Assembly (NCBI GenBank): GCA_016191115.1
Contig: JACPPG010000001.1
Span: forward strand, 1-64,000
Direction: 5' to 3'
DNA length: 64,000 nt
From: Planctomycetia bacterium
Lineage (GTDB): Bacteria; Planctomycetota; Planctomycetia; Pirellulales; JACPPG01
The first letter of the stretch is position 1; every line of letters begins with the position of its first letter. The notes beneath the pieces are model-generated. The model did no database searches. It saw only the letters and a program-made list of their open reading frames with translations, and was not told where the DNA came from. The position numbers and the translations under genes were made by a program. Positions 26,357-36,039 of this stretch are shown piece by piece.

Positions 26357-27046
26357 TTAGGGCACTGCCCCCTTGCGGGCAGCGAGCGTCCAGTGGCGGT
26401 CGCTCGTGGCTCGAACGGTGTCGGGCGACAGGCCTAGCTCGACGGCCAGGTCGCGGATCTCCGCTAGCGACAGGGCGGCGCGGAGTGAGTCGTCGAACAT
26501 TTGCCGCTGATGGTCGTTGGCGCCTGCGGCGTACGTGGCCACCAGGTGATTGACGGTCGCGTCGTCTTCGGGCCGCAAGAGATCGCGGATGAAGAGCAGT
26601 CCGCCCGGCGCGAGCGCCCGCCAAGCCTCGGCCAGCACGGTCCGCGGCTCGGGGATGTGGTGCACGATGCTGTTGGAGATGACCAGGGCGAATTGCCCGT
26701 CGCGGTAGGGGGTCTGCTTGGCATCGACGCGATCCAACTGGACGCGGCCCACGAGGCCGGCCATCTCGACGTTGGCCCGCGCCATGTGGAGCATGGCCAC
26801 GGCCAGGTCGATGGCCATGACGCGCGGCCGCGGGTAGCGGCGGCACAGCTCGATGGGGATTTGCGCGGTGCCGGCGCCGATGTCGAGCACGTCGAGCCAG
26901 TCCTCGTCGTCGGCGAGGAGCTCCGGACACACGGCGACCAGGTCGTCGACGAACGTCCGGTTCACTTCCTTGTGGTCCATGGCGTCGTAGTCGATCGCCT
27001 CGGCCGTGGAGTCCATCACCTCAGGTTCGAGTACGCGCGGGAGCAT
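26357..27046 (-). CDS. Class I SAM-dependent methyltransferase
   Basis: 229 residues. The SAM-binding motif I is VLDIGAGTAQIPIELCRR, motif II has VMAIDLAVAMLHMA, and the post-motif segment ALVISNSIVHHIPEP is typical of UbiE/COQ5-like enzymes (Methyltransf_11/25). The substrate is unknown. The start may be ATG 27046 or the ATG at 27016. It follows the DUF6786-like gene on the same strand by 24 bases, so the two may be co-transcribed. Confidence 0.88.
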   Translation of the reverse strand: MLPRVLEPEVMDSTAEAIDYDAMDHKEVNRTFVDDLVAVCPELLADDEDWLDVLDIGAGTAQIPIELCRRYPRPRVMAIDLAVAMLHMARANVEMAGLVGRVQLDRVDAKQTPYRDGQFALVISNSIVHHIPEPRTVLAEAWRALAPGGLLFIRDLLRPEDDATVNHLVATYAAGANDHQRQMFDDSLRAALSLAEIRDLAVELGLSPDTVRATSDRHWTLAARKGAVP

Positions 27047-27070
27047 GGTAACAGTCCGGCGGATGGCATC

Positions 27071-28345
27071 CTACTTGCCGAGAAACTTGCGCACTTCGTC
27101 CAGATCGACGCCGAGGGTTTCCTTGGCCAGCTTGGCGAGCACCGCCGGCTTGGCCTGGAAATGAAACGTGCGGTGCGTGTGCATCAGCCGCTCGCCCTGG
27201 GCCAATGGCCTCGTCGGGCATAGGGTCTCCAGCTCGTAGAAGCCGCCCAGGGCTTTCGCGCCGGGCTCGGGCGGACCGTCGTTGTACGAATTGAAGACGT
27301 CGCCGGCGAACGGCTTGTCCTGCGGCACGCGCCATGTATTGTCCACATAGAACTGTTGCGGCGGATCGTCCGGCAGGCTGAACTGGACGAGCGTCAGCAC
27401 GCCGGCACGGAAGTCGATCGATCCGGCGATCGGCCGTACACGGGCGGGCGAGATACCGAGCTTCCCGCGGAACTGCCCGTCGCCGCGGAACAGGACCGCC
27501 GCGGGAGTGACCTTTAGACGCTCCGGCGGCACGGCGCCGAAGTAGTCGGACTGCACCACACGGCCCAGGTCCTTCTCGGTGCCTGGCTTGTACGGGATGA
27601 CGATCGCCGTCTGGTCGCCGGAGGGAAACTGACCGAGAGTCCAGATCGCGACCAGCCCCTTTTTCATGTTCCACGCCATCGGGCTAAGATTCGTGGCCGT
27701 GTTAACGCTCTCGAATCCGACGTAGCGGGCCTTGCCCTGCCGGGCGGCGTCGGCCGCCTCCTTGGACACAAGCGCCGCGAAACGATCCAGGCCGAGCATC
27801 CGCAGCTCGCGGAGAACGTCCAGGTCGAACGTGCCCTCGGCGACGTTGGTGACGCGAACGCGGCGGCTGAGCCGGCAGCTTGCGGCGTCGCTGCCGTCGA
27901 CGGCGAAGGCGCCTGTGTTGATCGCCGGCGGCGTGTACCAATTGTCGACCGTCTGGTTCAGCCCGAGCTGAAAGAACAGGCCGAACTGCCCCCCTTCGGG
28001 TCCAAGCCAGAAGCGATCTTCGCCGCCGTAGTTGTTGAACGCGGGGACGTGCTTGCCGGCGGTGATGAAGTCGTAGTTCACCCAGCCCAAGCTGGCCCCG
28101 TTTGGCCCGCCGCACGTCGAGGTCATGATCCGGCCCTGATAGTCCGGGCAGACGAGCGCCGCGGCGCCGTCGGCGCCGGTGAGCTCGATCACCTTCGTGT
28201 GGCGGCCCAGGAAGTCGCGCGTTTCGGCGAACGATTTTTGCATCGCGGGTTCAGCGGCTTTCGAGGCGTGCGCCACCGGCGTCGAGGCGACGCTTGCAGC
28301 GGCCAGCATACAGGCGGCGAACCGCCTTCGTCCCGCTGAGGTCAT
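27071..28345 (-). CDS. Secreted DUF6786-like protein
   Basis: About 424 residues from ATG 28345, with GAAGGAGA as ribosome binding site. A leader (AACMLAAASVASTPVAHA) is followed by a beta-rich domain with VIELTGADGAAALVCPDYQG, RIMTSTCGGPNGASLGWVNY, FNNYGGEDRFWLGPEGGQFG and, near the end, ETLCPTRPLAQGERLMHTH. The order fits the DUF6786 group of periplasmic proteins that look like sugar mutarotase-fold proteins. That assignment is from motif memory; the role is unknown. Confidence 0.75.
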   Translation of the reverse strand: MTSAGRRRFAACMLAAASVASTPVAHASKAAEPAMQKSFAETRDFLGRHTKVIELTGADGAAALVCPDYQGRIMTSTCGGPNGASLGWVNYDFITAGKHVPAFNNYGGEDRFWLGPEGGQFGLFFQLGLNQTVDNWYTPPAINTGAFAVDGSDAASCRLSRRVRVTNVAEGTFDLDVLRELRMLGLDRFAALVSKEAADAARQGKARYVGFESVNTATNLSPMAWNMKKGLVAIWTLGQFPSGDQTAIVIPYKPGTEKDLGRVVQSDYFGAVPPERLKVTPAAVLFRGDGQFRGKLGISPARVRPIAGSIDFRAGVLTLVQFSLPDDPPQQFYVDNTWRVPQDKPFAGDVFNSYNDGPPEPGAKALGGFYELETLCPTRPLAQGERLMHTHRTFHFQAKPAVLAKLAKETLGVDLDEVRKFLGK

Positions 28346-29069
28346 TTCCCATTCTCCTTCTCGGAAGTGGCGCGATTCTGGGCACATGGCCCGCGCGCCG
28401 CCACTGTCGCCTGCGCGGTGAAAGTTGTGGGGTGCCATGCGCCCGCGCAAAACCCGCATGCCCACGGCAAGCGTGGGCACCCGACGAGTAACGCTACCTC
28501 ACGGCGGGGGCGGCGACCGAATGCTAGCGGCTTGCGTGATGGCCCTCAACTATTCACAGGTGGTCGAGCACTTTGCGGGCACCTCCCGGTGACGTCGCGT
28601 TCAGTATCTGGGGCGGAAAGGCTGCCGCCGGCACAGGGCCCCAAGAATGCCACCCTGCAGGGCGAATGCCTTTGTGGCAGGGCAGTCCTGGCAAGCCGGG
28701 CGGGCGGTGCGGGAATTTGCGGCTGGCACTGTATCGTGGGTGTGTAAGATTGAGACACTTTCTGCATGGCTAACCACGTCAGGGGGTCGGAAGGTGTCAG
28801 GCAAAACGCGCATCTTTAATCCGCATTGCGTCCGTCTGTTATGTCACAGGAACGAGGCGTAAACCCCTTGAAATTAGGACCCTCCGTGAATGGGGTACGG
28901 CGTTTGCACCTCCTTGGGCGCCGATTCGGCAAGGGAACGGGTAAATGCCAATTTGGCACTTTACGCGAAATATTTACAAGAACCGCCAGGACGCGCGCAA
29001 CTAACCTTTTGGTAGAATAGGCGTTTGGTGTGCTCCCTCGGGAGCTCTCCTCCTAAAAACCGTAAAACC
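28346..29069. other. Intergenic region upstream of an ECF sigma gene
   Basis: Holds a family D hairpin at 28431-28482. TAGAAT at about 29015 could be a -10 element for the sigma gene, but no well-spaced -35 is evident. No gene is supported. Confidence 0.4.
28431..28482 (+). repeat. Family D motif, GGTGCCATG...GGGCACC
   Basis: The sequence GGTGCCATGC, a variable middle, then CATGCCCACG and CGTGGGCACC form nested inverted repeats. Related copies lie at 52363-52393 and 53545-53577. Confidence 0.5.
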
Positions 29070-29732
29070 ATGAACAAATCGATTTCAACGGAAAAGTTGG
29101 CACGGCGGCAAGCAATATCCCCTGAGGGATTGTCTCAGTGGACCGATGAGGATCTGTTGGACCGGTACACGTGTGTGGGCGACCCCAAGGCCTTCGGCGT
29201 GCTGGTGCACCGCTACGAGCGGGAATTGTACAGCTATCTGCGCCGCTACCTGGGGGACGCCGCCATGGCCGAGGACGCGTTCCAGGGCACGTTCTTGCAG
29301 ATTCACCTGAAATCCAGCCAATTCGAGCCAGGCCGGAAATTTCGCCCCTGGCTTTACACGATTGCCACGAACCAAGCCATCGATGCGCAACGTAGAAACA
29401 AGCGCCACCGGATGGTCAGCCTCGATCGCCGCCAGAAGGGCGAGTCGGAGCAGGACCTGGGGTCGCTCTCCGAGCTGTTGGTCAGCCGCGAGGCAGGGCC
29501 TGCCAAGGAGGCCGATGCCGAGGAGAGGCGACGCTGGATCCGGGATGCGGTGCGGGCCCTGCCCGACCCGTTGAAAGGCGCCGTGAATCTGGTTTACTAC
29601 CAGGGCTTGAAATACCGCGAGGCGGCCGAGGCCTTGAAGGTTCCGGTGGGGACAGTCAAAAGTCGACTGCACACCGCGATCACGAAGCTGAACGAGGCCT
29701 GGAAAACGGCCGAACCGTCCGGAGATCGCTAA
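29070..29732 (+). CDS. ECF-type RNA polymerase sigma factor
   Basis: 220 residues from ATG 29070. Region 2: DPKAFGVLVHRYERELYSYL, AEDAFQGTFLQIH and FRPWLYTIATNQAIDAQRR. Region 4: ALPDPLKGAVNLVYYQGLKY and REAAEALKVPVGTVKSRLHT. A hydrophilic linker rich in Glu separates them. The next gene begins 5 bases after the stop and encodes a membrane protein, the usual arrangement for an anti-sigma partner. Confidence 0.93.
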   Translation: MNKSISTEKLARRQAISPEGLSQWTDEDLLDRYTCVGDPKAFGVLVHRYERELYSYLRRYLGDAAMAEDAFQGTFLQIHLKSSQFEPGRKFRPWLYTIATNQAIDAQRRNKRHRMVSLDRRQKGESEQDLGSLSELLVSREAGPAKEADAEERRRWIRDAVRALPDPLKGAVNLVYYQGLKYREAAEALKVPVGTVKSRLHTAITKLNEAWKTAEPSGDR

Positions 29733-29737
29733 CCGCG

Positions 29738-30700
29738 ATGCGCGAGCAACTGCTGGGCTATCTGCTGGGAGCGCTGGAGCCGTCGGAGACCGCCTTGGTC
29801 GAGGCGCGTCTATCCGAGGATCCGCAGTTGCGGCGCGAGCTGGAAACGGTCCGTGCGAGCCTGGCGCCCTTGGACGAAGCCGAGGAAGAGTCCGAGGCCC
29901 TCGATCCGCCCCCAGGCTTGGCTTCGCGCACGTTTCAACTCGTTCGCTCTCACGCCGGCTGGAGCGCGGTAGGACAGGCCACCGGCGCCGCGGGCGCCTG
30001 GCGCGCGCCTGACTACATGATCGCCGCTGGCATCTTTCTAGCCGCGTCGATGTTGGTTTTTCCGGCCATTCACAACAGCCGCATCGGCGCCCGCCTGACC
30101 GCTTGCCAGGACAAGTTGCGTCTGCTGGGCGTGGCCCTGTCGCAATACGGCCAGGCTAACGGCTATTTGCCGTTCGTTCCGGCGACGGGTCGTTTCGCCG
30201 CCGCCGGCATGTACGCCCCCATCCTGCAAGACTCGGGCTTGCTCGATCGTTCGTGTACCGTGCTTTGCCCCGACTCGCCGATGGCGACGCATTGCGATTT
30301 CCACATACCGACGATCGCGGAGCTGGAGAAAGCCAGCCCGGAGCAATTGCGCCGTTACCATCGCATCATGGGGGGCGCGTATGCCTATCATCCGGGGCAC
30401 ATCGAGAACCGTCGCTACGTCCCCACCCCCAACCGCAGCCGCGAATACTTTGCGGTGATGGCCGACGCGGCCGACGAGTTGGGCGCCGACCGCAGCCCCA
30501 ACCACCGAAAGATTGGGCAGAACGTGCTCTGCCAGAGCGGGCGGGTGGTGTTCATCATCATCCCGCAATTGTGGGATGAAGGTGACAACATCTACATCAA
30601 CGACTTTGGCGTCAAAGGCGCCGGCGTCGGCGAGGACGACTCGTCGCTGTGCAATAGCGCCGTGCCGCCCATCCTGGTGCCGGTGATGCTCGGCCCCTAA
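29738..30700 (+). CDS. Membrane-bound probable anti-sigma protein with DUF1559-like outer domain
   Basis: 320 residues. The N-terminal 60 (REQLLGYLLGALEPSETALV) match the cytoplasmic anti-sigma-type domain common in planctomycetes, but no HxxxCxxC zinc site is present. One membrane helix lies near residue 90-105 (MIAAGIFLAASMLVFPAI). The outer part begins SRIGARLTACQDKLRLLGVA and LSQYGQANGYLP, close to the N-terminal pilin-like part of DUF1559 proteins, and has four Cys that could form disulfides. Operonic with the sigma gene upstream. Confidence 0.75.
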   Translation: MREQLLGYLLGALEPSETALVEARLSEDPQLRRELETVRASLAPLDEAEEESEALDPPPGLASRTFQLVRSHAGWSAVGQATGAAGAWRAPDYMIAAGIFLAASMLVFPAIHNSRIGARLTACQDKLRLLGVALSQYGQANGYLPFVPATGRFAAAGMYAPILQDSGLLDRSCTVLCPDSPMATHCDFHIPTIAELEKASPEQLRRYHRIMGGAYAYHPGHIENRRYVPTPNRSREYFAVMADAADELGADRSPNHRKIGQNVLCQSGRVVFIIIPQLWDEGDNIYINDFGVKGAGVGEDDSSLCNSAVPPILVPVMLGP

Positions 30701-31052
30701 AGGCAGCGTCTCTACGCTCGCCGTCACCCCTCTTGCTTCCCGTCCTTTGCGGGTGAATTGTTCGTATTTTGCCACGGACTACGTTGACGATTTGCAACGT
30801 CCGCCGCCGCGGCTTCCCGTCGCGCTCGCATACGGCTCGTCGCGCAAGCGGTGGCACGAAGGGCCTTTGCGACGCGATCGAGCGACGGCGAACCTGGCTC
30901 GGCACCCGCTTTGCTTTCTGCCTCCGGTGTGACAACTGGCACCGATTGCCGCGTCGCGAGAGCCTTGGTCCCCTCAGGCTCTCGCACGCGGCTGTCGAAT
31001 GGCCGGGTGTCGTTTCCGAATCTCCCGTCCCGTTGGCCCTGTTCGCTTCGCA
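30701..31052. other. Intergenic region, nothing recognised
   Basis: No gene or repeat family seen in this 350-bp stretch; frames here have no credible product. Confidence 0.5.
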
Positions 31053-31904
31053 ATGCACGCCCGCGATCTGGTCGAGTTGGCCGGTTTGGCTTCGATGCAC
31101 GGGCCGCTGGTGATTGCCAGCCCCGCGGCATTGCCGCAGACCAGCTTGGAACGCTACTGGTCGGCGTCCAAATGCCGGCTGGACCGGTGGGGCCGGACGC
31201 TCAAGCGGCTGACGGAATCCACGGCGGACAAGGACCCCGCCGGCCAGAAACGGCACGACCTGGGCGTGATGGAAGAAGTCCTCACCGGCGAAGTCCTCGT
31301 TCGCGTGTGGACCGCCGTCCTGGTCGGCCACGATCGGCACGCCGGCTCCGACGCCGGCACCGTCGCCCGCAGCGTGCTAGTCGGTCAGCAGGAGGCGCGG
31401 AACCGGGCGCTGTCGCTGTTGGTGAATGGCCCGGCCATCGGCGGCCGGCCGGCGATCGAGCTCAACCAGCTCCGCCGCCGCGCCGAGTGCTGGTCCGACT
31501 TGCTCGTGGGCTATCTGAACACGACCGAGGACTTGAGCGAGTTCGGCGCCGATCCGCCGCGGGCGCGCCAGTTCGCCGACGACTTTCGCGACGAAGGGAC
31601 GCACGCCTGGTCGCTACTGTTCGCTTCTCTCCGCGCCAGCTTCGCGCACGGCTTCGATTTCCCCAGCCCGAACGCCGACCTCAATACCGAGATCGCCACG
31701 AGCATCATTTCCTGTTTCGCGCCGGAGCTGTTCGATTCAACGGGCCTGGTGCGGTCGCTGTGGGCGTCGCGGCTCTTGCACGCGACGAATGAAACGCAGG
31801 GGCTGATCGAGGCGCTCTTTTGCGCGGAGCGGGGCACGGGCGAGGATCGCGCGGTCGGGGTCGCGGCGGAGCGACCGTTCCCGCGGCGACGATTTCCGCG
31901 GTAG
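31053..31904 (+). CDS. Protein of unknown function
   Basis: About 283 residues from ATG 31053; the frame could extend to 30999. Predicted soluble and mainly helical (LVELAGLASMHGPLVIASPA, LERYWSASKCRLDRWGRTLK, DLGVMEEVLTGEVLVRVWTA). No signal peptide, membrane segment or recognised motif. The C-terminus is Arg/Pro-rich. Codon use looks native. I do not recognise the family. Confidence 0.65.
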   Translation: MHARDLVELAGLASMHGPLVIASPAALPQTSLERYWSASKCRLDRWGRTLKRLTESTADKDPAGQKRHDLGVMEEVLTGEVLVRVWTAVLVGHDRHAGSDAGTVARSVLVGQQEARNRALSLLVNGPAIGGRPAIELNQLRRRAECWSDLLVGYLNTTEDLSEFGADPPRARQFADDFRDEGTHAWSLLFASLRASFAHGFDFPSPNADLNTEIATSIISCFAPELFDSTGLVRSLWASRLLHATNETQGLIEALFCAERGTGEDRAVGVAAERPFPRRRFPR

Positions 31905-32172
31905 ACTTTTCGGCGAGTGCTAGCTGGTCTATTCGCGCTCCAGACGTCGATCCCCAGCAGCCAGGCGCGCCCTTTCTGACGGCATTTCACGCCTATTAGA
32001 GGTCCCGGCGGCCCAAGAGCCGCTCAGAAACGGGTGATTTACCCCGCTTTCGCCGCCGACCGATGTTGATCCGTTTTCGACATCGGTGGTACTCTACCGG
32101 CCCATTTTCCCAAGGAGCGGGCCGATCGAGGTCTCGCTCGGAGCCTTTCTCCACTGTCGGAGTGAGATCGAC

Positions 32173-35100
32173 ATGCACGCGCCCGCCCCCGCTGTCTGGA
32201 AGGTCGTCCTGCTCTCGCTAGCCGTGCTGGCCGCATCCGGCGGAATTGCCCGGGGCCAGAACACGCTCGTGCTGAAGGCAGACGCCGGCGAGCCCCAATG
32301 GATCTGGTCCGCCTCGCACGAAAAGGACAATGTTCCCACCGGCGTGTGCTACTTCCGCAAAGGCTTCAGCCTGGGCAACATCGAGCAGGCGCAGCTCCAG
32401 ATCTCTTGCGACGACCGCTACGACTTGTACATCAACGGCCGGCAGGTTGGCTCGGGCACGGACTGGCGAAAACTGCAGTCTTACAACATTGCCCGGTATC
32501 TGCAGTCGGGCAAGAACGTGATCGCCGTCCGCGCCGAAAACACAAGCGCCGGTAGCGCCGGGTTGGTGGTGCGGGTGACCGCCAAGCAGAAAGGCGACAC
32601 CGAGGTCTCGCACTCGACCGACGCGACGTGGAAGACCAGCGGCGTCGAGCTGGTCGGTTGGGAGAAACTGGAGTTCGACGATTCCCAGTGGGCCAAGGCG
32701 CAGAGCTACGGCGAATTGGGCCGCGTCGCGCCGTGGGGAACGCAGGTCGTGGCCGCCGACGGGTCGCAGGTCACCCGCTTCACGATGGCCGCGGAATTCC
32801 GCGTCGAGCGCGTGCTGTCGCCGGACGAGACGGGCTCGCTTATCGCGATGACGTTCAACGAATTTGGCGACATTCTCGCCTCGCGCGAAGGCGGCCCCTT
32901 GTTGCTCATCACCGACAAGGACCAGGACGGCGTTCACGAAACGGTCGACATCTTCTGCGACGACGTGAAAAGCTGCCAGGGAATCCTCGCGCTCAACGGC
33001 AACGTCTTCGCCGTCGGCGAAGGGCCCGAGGGAACCGGCATGTACCGCCTGGCCGACGACGACCATGACCGGCGCGCCGAAAGCGTCACGCTGATCCTAG
33101 GCTTCAAGGGAAAAATGGGCGAGCACGGCCCGCACGCGCCCGTGCTGGGGCCCGATGGACTGATTTACCTGATGCTCGGCAATCACACCAATTGCTTGAA
33201 GGACGCCGACGCAAGCAGCCCCCATCACCACTGGTACGAAGGGGACCTGGTGCAGCCGAAGTACGAGGACGCCGGCGGTCACGCCGTGGGCATCAAGGCG
33301 CCGGGCGGCGTGGTGGTGCGGACCGACGTCGATGGCAGCTTCGTGCAGATCGTGGCCGGCGGCCTCCGTAACGCCTATGACCTGGCCTTCAACCGCCAGG
33401 GTGAATTGCTCACGTTCGACTCCGACATGGAATGGGACGAGGGCCTCCCCTGGTACAAGCCCACGCGCATCAATCACGTGACCCCCGGCGGCGAGTTCGG
33501 TTGGCGCAGCGGTTGGTCGAATTGGCCGGAGTATTTTTACGACAGCCTGCCAGCCACGTTGAACGTGGGGCGCGGCTCGCCGACGGGCGTCGTCGTCTAC
33601 AACCACTACATGATGCCGCAGCGCTACCACAACGCGCTGTTTGCCTGCGACTGGTCGCAAGGCCGCATCCTGGCCATCAAGCTCACGCCGTCTGGTGGCA
33701 CCTACACGGCCAAGAGTGAAGTATTCCTGCAGGGCCGCCCGTTGAACGTCACCGACATCGACGTCGGCCAGGACGGCTGGCTCTATTTCTGCACCGGCGG
33801 CCGCGGCACCGACGGCGGCATCTATCGCGTGGTGTGGACCGGCCGCGTTCCGTCCAGGCCGAAATACTCAGGCGTCGTGCAGGCCGTCCGCCAGCCGCAA
33901 CTCGGAAGCGCCTGGGCGCGGCAGGCCGTCGCCACGATCCAGGAACAACTTGGCGAAGGCTGGGGCCGGCAGCTCATCGGCATCGTGGAGAACGTGAAGA
34001 ACACGCCGGAGGACCGCGCGCGGGCGCTCGACCTGATGCAGTTGTTCGGTCCGTTCCCGCAGCCGCAACTATTGGTGAGGTTGGCCCGCGACAAAAGCCC
34101 GGAAATCCGCGCTAAAGTGGCGTACCTGATGGGCCTGCACGTCGACGACGCGACGACGGCCACGCTGTCGGCCATGCTCGCGGACGGCGACCTGACGGTC
34201 CGCCGCGTGGCTTGCGAGTCGTTTGTGCGCGGCGGGCGCGAAGCTCCGGCGGCGAAGCTGCTGCCGCTTTTGGCCGACTCGAGCCGCTACGTATCGTGGG
34301 CCGCCAGCCGCGCGCTCGAGCGCGTGCCGCGCGATCAATGGCAAGCGCAGGTTCTGTCGGCCCGGGACATCCGCGTGTTCCTCGTCGGGTCCGCGGCGCT
34401 CGTCGCGCTCGATGACGATCCGGCGCTGGCTCACGCCGTGCTGAAGCGCGCCAGCGAACTCATGAGAGGGCACGTCAAGGACACCGATTTCGTCGACCTG
34501 TTGCGGCTCGTGCAAGTGGCCCTGCACCGCGCGTCCCTCACCGTGGCCGACGTGCCGCAGCTCGCCAAGCAGCTCGAGGCCGAATATCCGTCGAGAAACT
34601 ACGTCATGAACCGTGAACTGTTGCGGCTGCTCGTGCACCTGCAGCAGTCGGAAATCATCCCCCGCCTGCTGGCCGAGTTGAAGACGACCGCGCCCTTGCC
34701 GGAGCGACTGCACGCCGCCTTTCACGCCCGCTTCCTCGACTCCGGCTGGACCACCGAGCAGAAGCTCGAGCTCCTGGAGTTCTACGAGAAATCCCGCGAC
34801 CTGCCCGGCGGGCACAGCTACGCCCTGTACTTCGACAACTTCAGCCGCGACTTCCTGGCCAAATTCAGCGAGGAGGAACGCCTGCAACTGGTGCAGCAGG
34901 GACAGCGCGCGCCGGCGGCCGCGCTGACGGCCCTGGTCCAGTTGCCCGAGAATCCGGGCGACGTGATGCTCGCGAACTTGATCGACCTCGACGGGCGGCT
35001 GTCGCGGATGGAGACGCCTTCCGCGCAGACTTTGCGCACGGGCATCGTGGCAATTCTCGCGCGGAGCCGTTCGCCGCGCGGCATGGCTTACTTGCGCGAG

Positions 35101-35994
35101 CGGTTCGAGCTCGAGCCCAATCGCCGCCAGGAGCTGGCCATGGGGCTCGCGCAGGAACCGGGTGGCGAGAACTGGTCCCTTCTTTTGCGGTCCCTGCCGA
35201 TCGTGGAAGGGAACGCCGCCGTCGAAGTCCTGACGCAGTTGACCTCGATCGAACGCACGACCGACCAACCCGAGCCCATCCGCCAGGTCATCCTGTGCGG
35301 ATTGAAGCTGCGCGAGAACGGCGCGCCCGCCGCGAAGCTGCTGGCGAAATGGACCGGGCAGCAAGCGAGTCCAGAGGATGCCTCTTGGGACGTGGCAATG
35401 TCCGCCTGGCAGCAGTGGTTCCAGAAGCAGTTCCCGAACGTGCCGCCGCCCACGTTGCCGACCGAGCCGGCGGGCAACAAATGGACGTTCCAGGAGCTTG
35501 CGAGTTTTCTCGCCAGCCCTGAGGGGAGCCACGGCGACCGGCAGCGCGGCAGCGTCGTTTTCGAAAAGGCGCAGTGCGTCAAATGCCACCGCTACGGCTC
35601 GCGTGGCGAGGGCATCGGCCCCGACCTGACCACGGTCAGCCAGCGCTTCCAGAAAAAGGAAATCATCGAGTCGGTCGTATACCCCTCGCAGGTCATCTCG
35701 GACCAGTACGCCTCGAAAACGGTTGTCACCACCCACGGCAAGCAGTATTCGGGCATCGTCGGCGACGGCGGCGCGGGAGCGATCGTCGTCCTGCAAGCCA
35801 GCGGCGAGAAAGTGAGCATCCCCCGCAGCGAGGTCGATGAAATCGCCCCCAACGCAAAGTCGGCCATGCCCGAGGGGCTGTTCAACACGCTGTCGCTCGA
35901 GGAGATCGCGGACCTGTTCGCGTACCTGTCGAATGCGCCAAAGGCGACCGTGGCCGGAGCCGTGGCTCCGCGCGCGGGTTCTGCGCCGAAATAG
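32173..35994 (+). CDS. PVC-type heme-binding CxxCH protein with propeller and HEAT-like repeats
   Basis: About 1273 residues. A signal peptide (LLSLAVLAASGGIARG) is followed by a jelly-roll domain like the glycoside hydrolase family 2 sugar-binding domain (PTGVCYFRKGF, SCDDRYDLYINGRQVG). Next comes a PVC-type propeller (LLITDKDQDGVHETVDIFCD, HGPHAPVLGPDGLIYLMLGN, VAGGLRNAYDLAFNRQGELL), then an all-helical HEAT-like section of about 450 residues. A single cytochrome domain with CVKCH at about 1135 and IGPDLTTV ends the protein. Periplasmic and probably a redox-coupled sugar-related enzyme; the substrate is unknown. Confidence 0.9.
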   Translation: MHAPAPAVWKVVLLSLAVLAASGGIARGQNTLVLKADAGEPQWIWSASHEKDNVPTGVCYFRKGFSLGNIEQAQLQISCDDRYDLYINGRQVGSGTDWRKLQSYNIARYLQSGKNVIAVRAENTSAGSAGLVVRVTAKQKGDTEVSHSTDATWKTSGVELVGWEKLEFDDSQWAKAQSYGELGRVAPWGTQVVAADGSQVTRFTMAAEFRVERVLSPDETGSLIAMTFNEFGDILASREGGPLLLITDKDQDGVHETVDIFCDDVKSCQGILALNGNVFAVGEGPEGTGMYRLADDDHDRRAESVTLILGFKGKMGEHGPHAPVLGPDGLIYLMLGNHTNCLKDADASSPHHHWYEGDLVQPKYEDAGGHAVGIKAPGGVVVRTDVDGSFVQIVAGGLRNAYDLAFNRQGELLTFDSDMEWDEGLPWYKPTRINHVTPGGEFGWRSGWSNWPEYFYDSLPATLNVGRGSPTGVVVYNHYMMPQRYHNALFACDWSQGRILAIKLTPSGGTYTAKSEVFLQGRPLNVTDIDVGQDGWLYFCTGGRGTDGGIYRVVWTGRVPSRPKYSGVVQAVRQPQLGSAWARQAVATIQEQLGEGWGRQLIGIVENVKNTPEDRARALDLMQLFGPFPQPQLLVRLARDKSPEIRAKVAYLMGLHVDDATTATLSAMLADGDLTVRRVACESFVRGGREAPAAKLLPLLADSSRYVSWAASRALERVPRDQWQAQVLSARDIRVFLVGSAALVALDDDPALAHAVLKRASELMRGHVKDTDFVDLLRLVQVALHRASLTVADVPQLAKQLEAEYPSRNYVMNRELLRLLVHLQQSEIIPRLLAELKTTAPLPERLHAAFHARFLDSGWTTEQKLELLEFYEKSRDLPGGHSYALYFDNFSRDFLAKFSEEERLQLVQQGQRAPAAALTALVQLPENPGDVMLANLIDLDGRLSRMETPSAQTLRTGIVAILARSRSPRGMAYLRERFELEPNRRQELAMGLAQEPGGENWSLLLRSLPIVEGNAAVEVLTQLTSIERTTDQPEPIRQVILCGLKLRENGAPAAKLLAKWTGQQASPEDASWDVAMSAWQQWFQKQFPNVPPPTLPTEPAGNKWTFQELASFLASPEGSHGDRQRGSVVFEKAQCVKCHRYGSRGEGIGPDLTTVSQRFQKKEIIESVVYPSQVISDQYASKTVVTTHGKQYSGIVGDGGAGAIVVLQASGEKVSIPRSEVDEIAPNAKSAMPEGLFNTLSLEEIADLFAYLSNAPKATVAGAVAPRAGSAPK

Positions 35995-36006
35995 CGGCGG
36001 CACGTC

Positions 36007-36031
36007 GGGGGGCGGGCATCCTGCCCGCCTT
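36007..36031 (-). repeat. Family C GC hairpin, copy 3
   Basis: GGGGGGCGGGCATCCTGCCC followed by GCCTT, the reverse orientation of copy 1. Forms an inverted pair with copy 4 at 36121, between convergent genes. Confidence 0.8.
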
Positions 36032-36039
36032 CAGCGTTT

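Noticed and set aside
28741..28815. Possible half of a palindromic element (GTCAGGGGGTCGGAAGG and GTGTCAGGC)
   Set aside because: Only short matches to family A; arms cannot be aligned and no partner arm was found.
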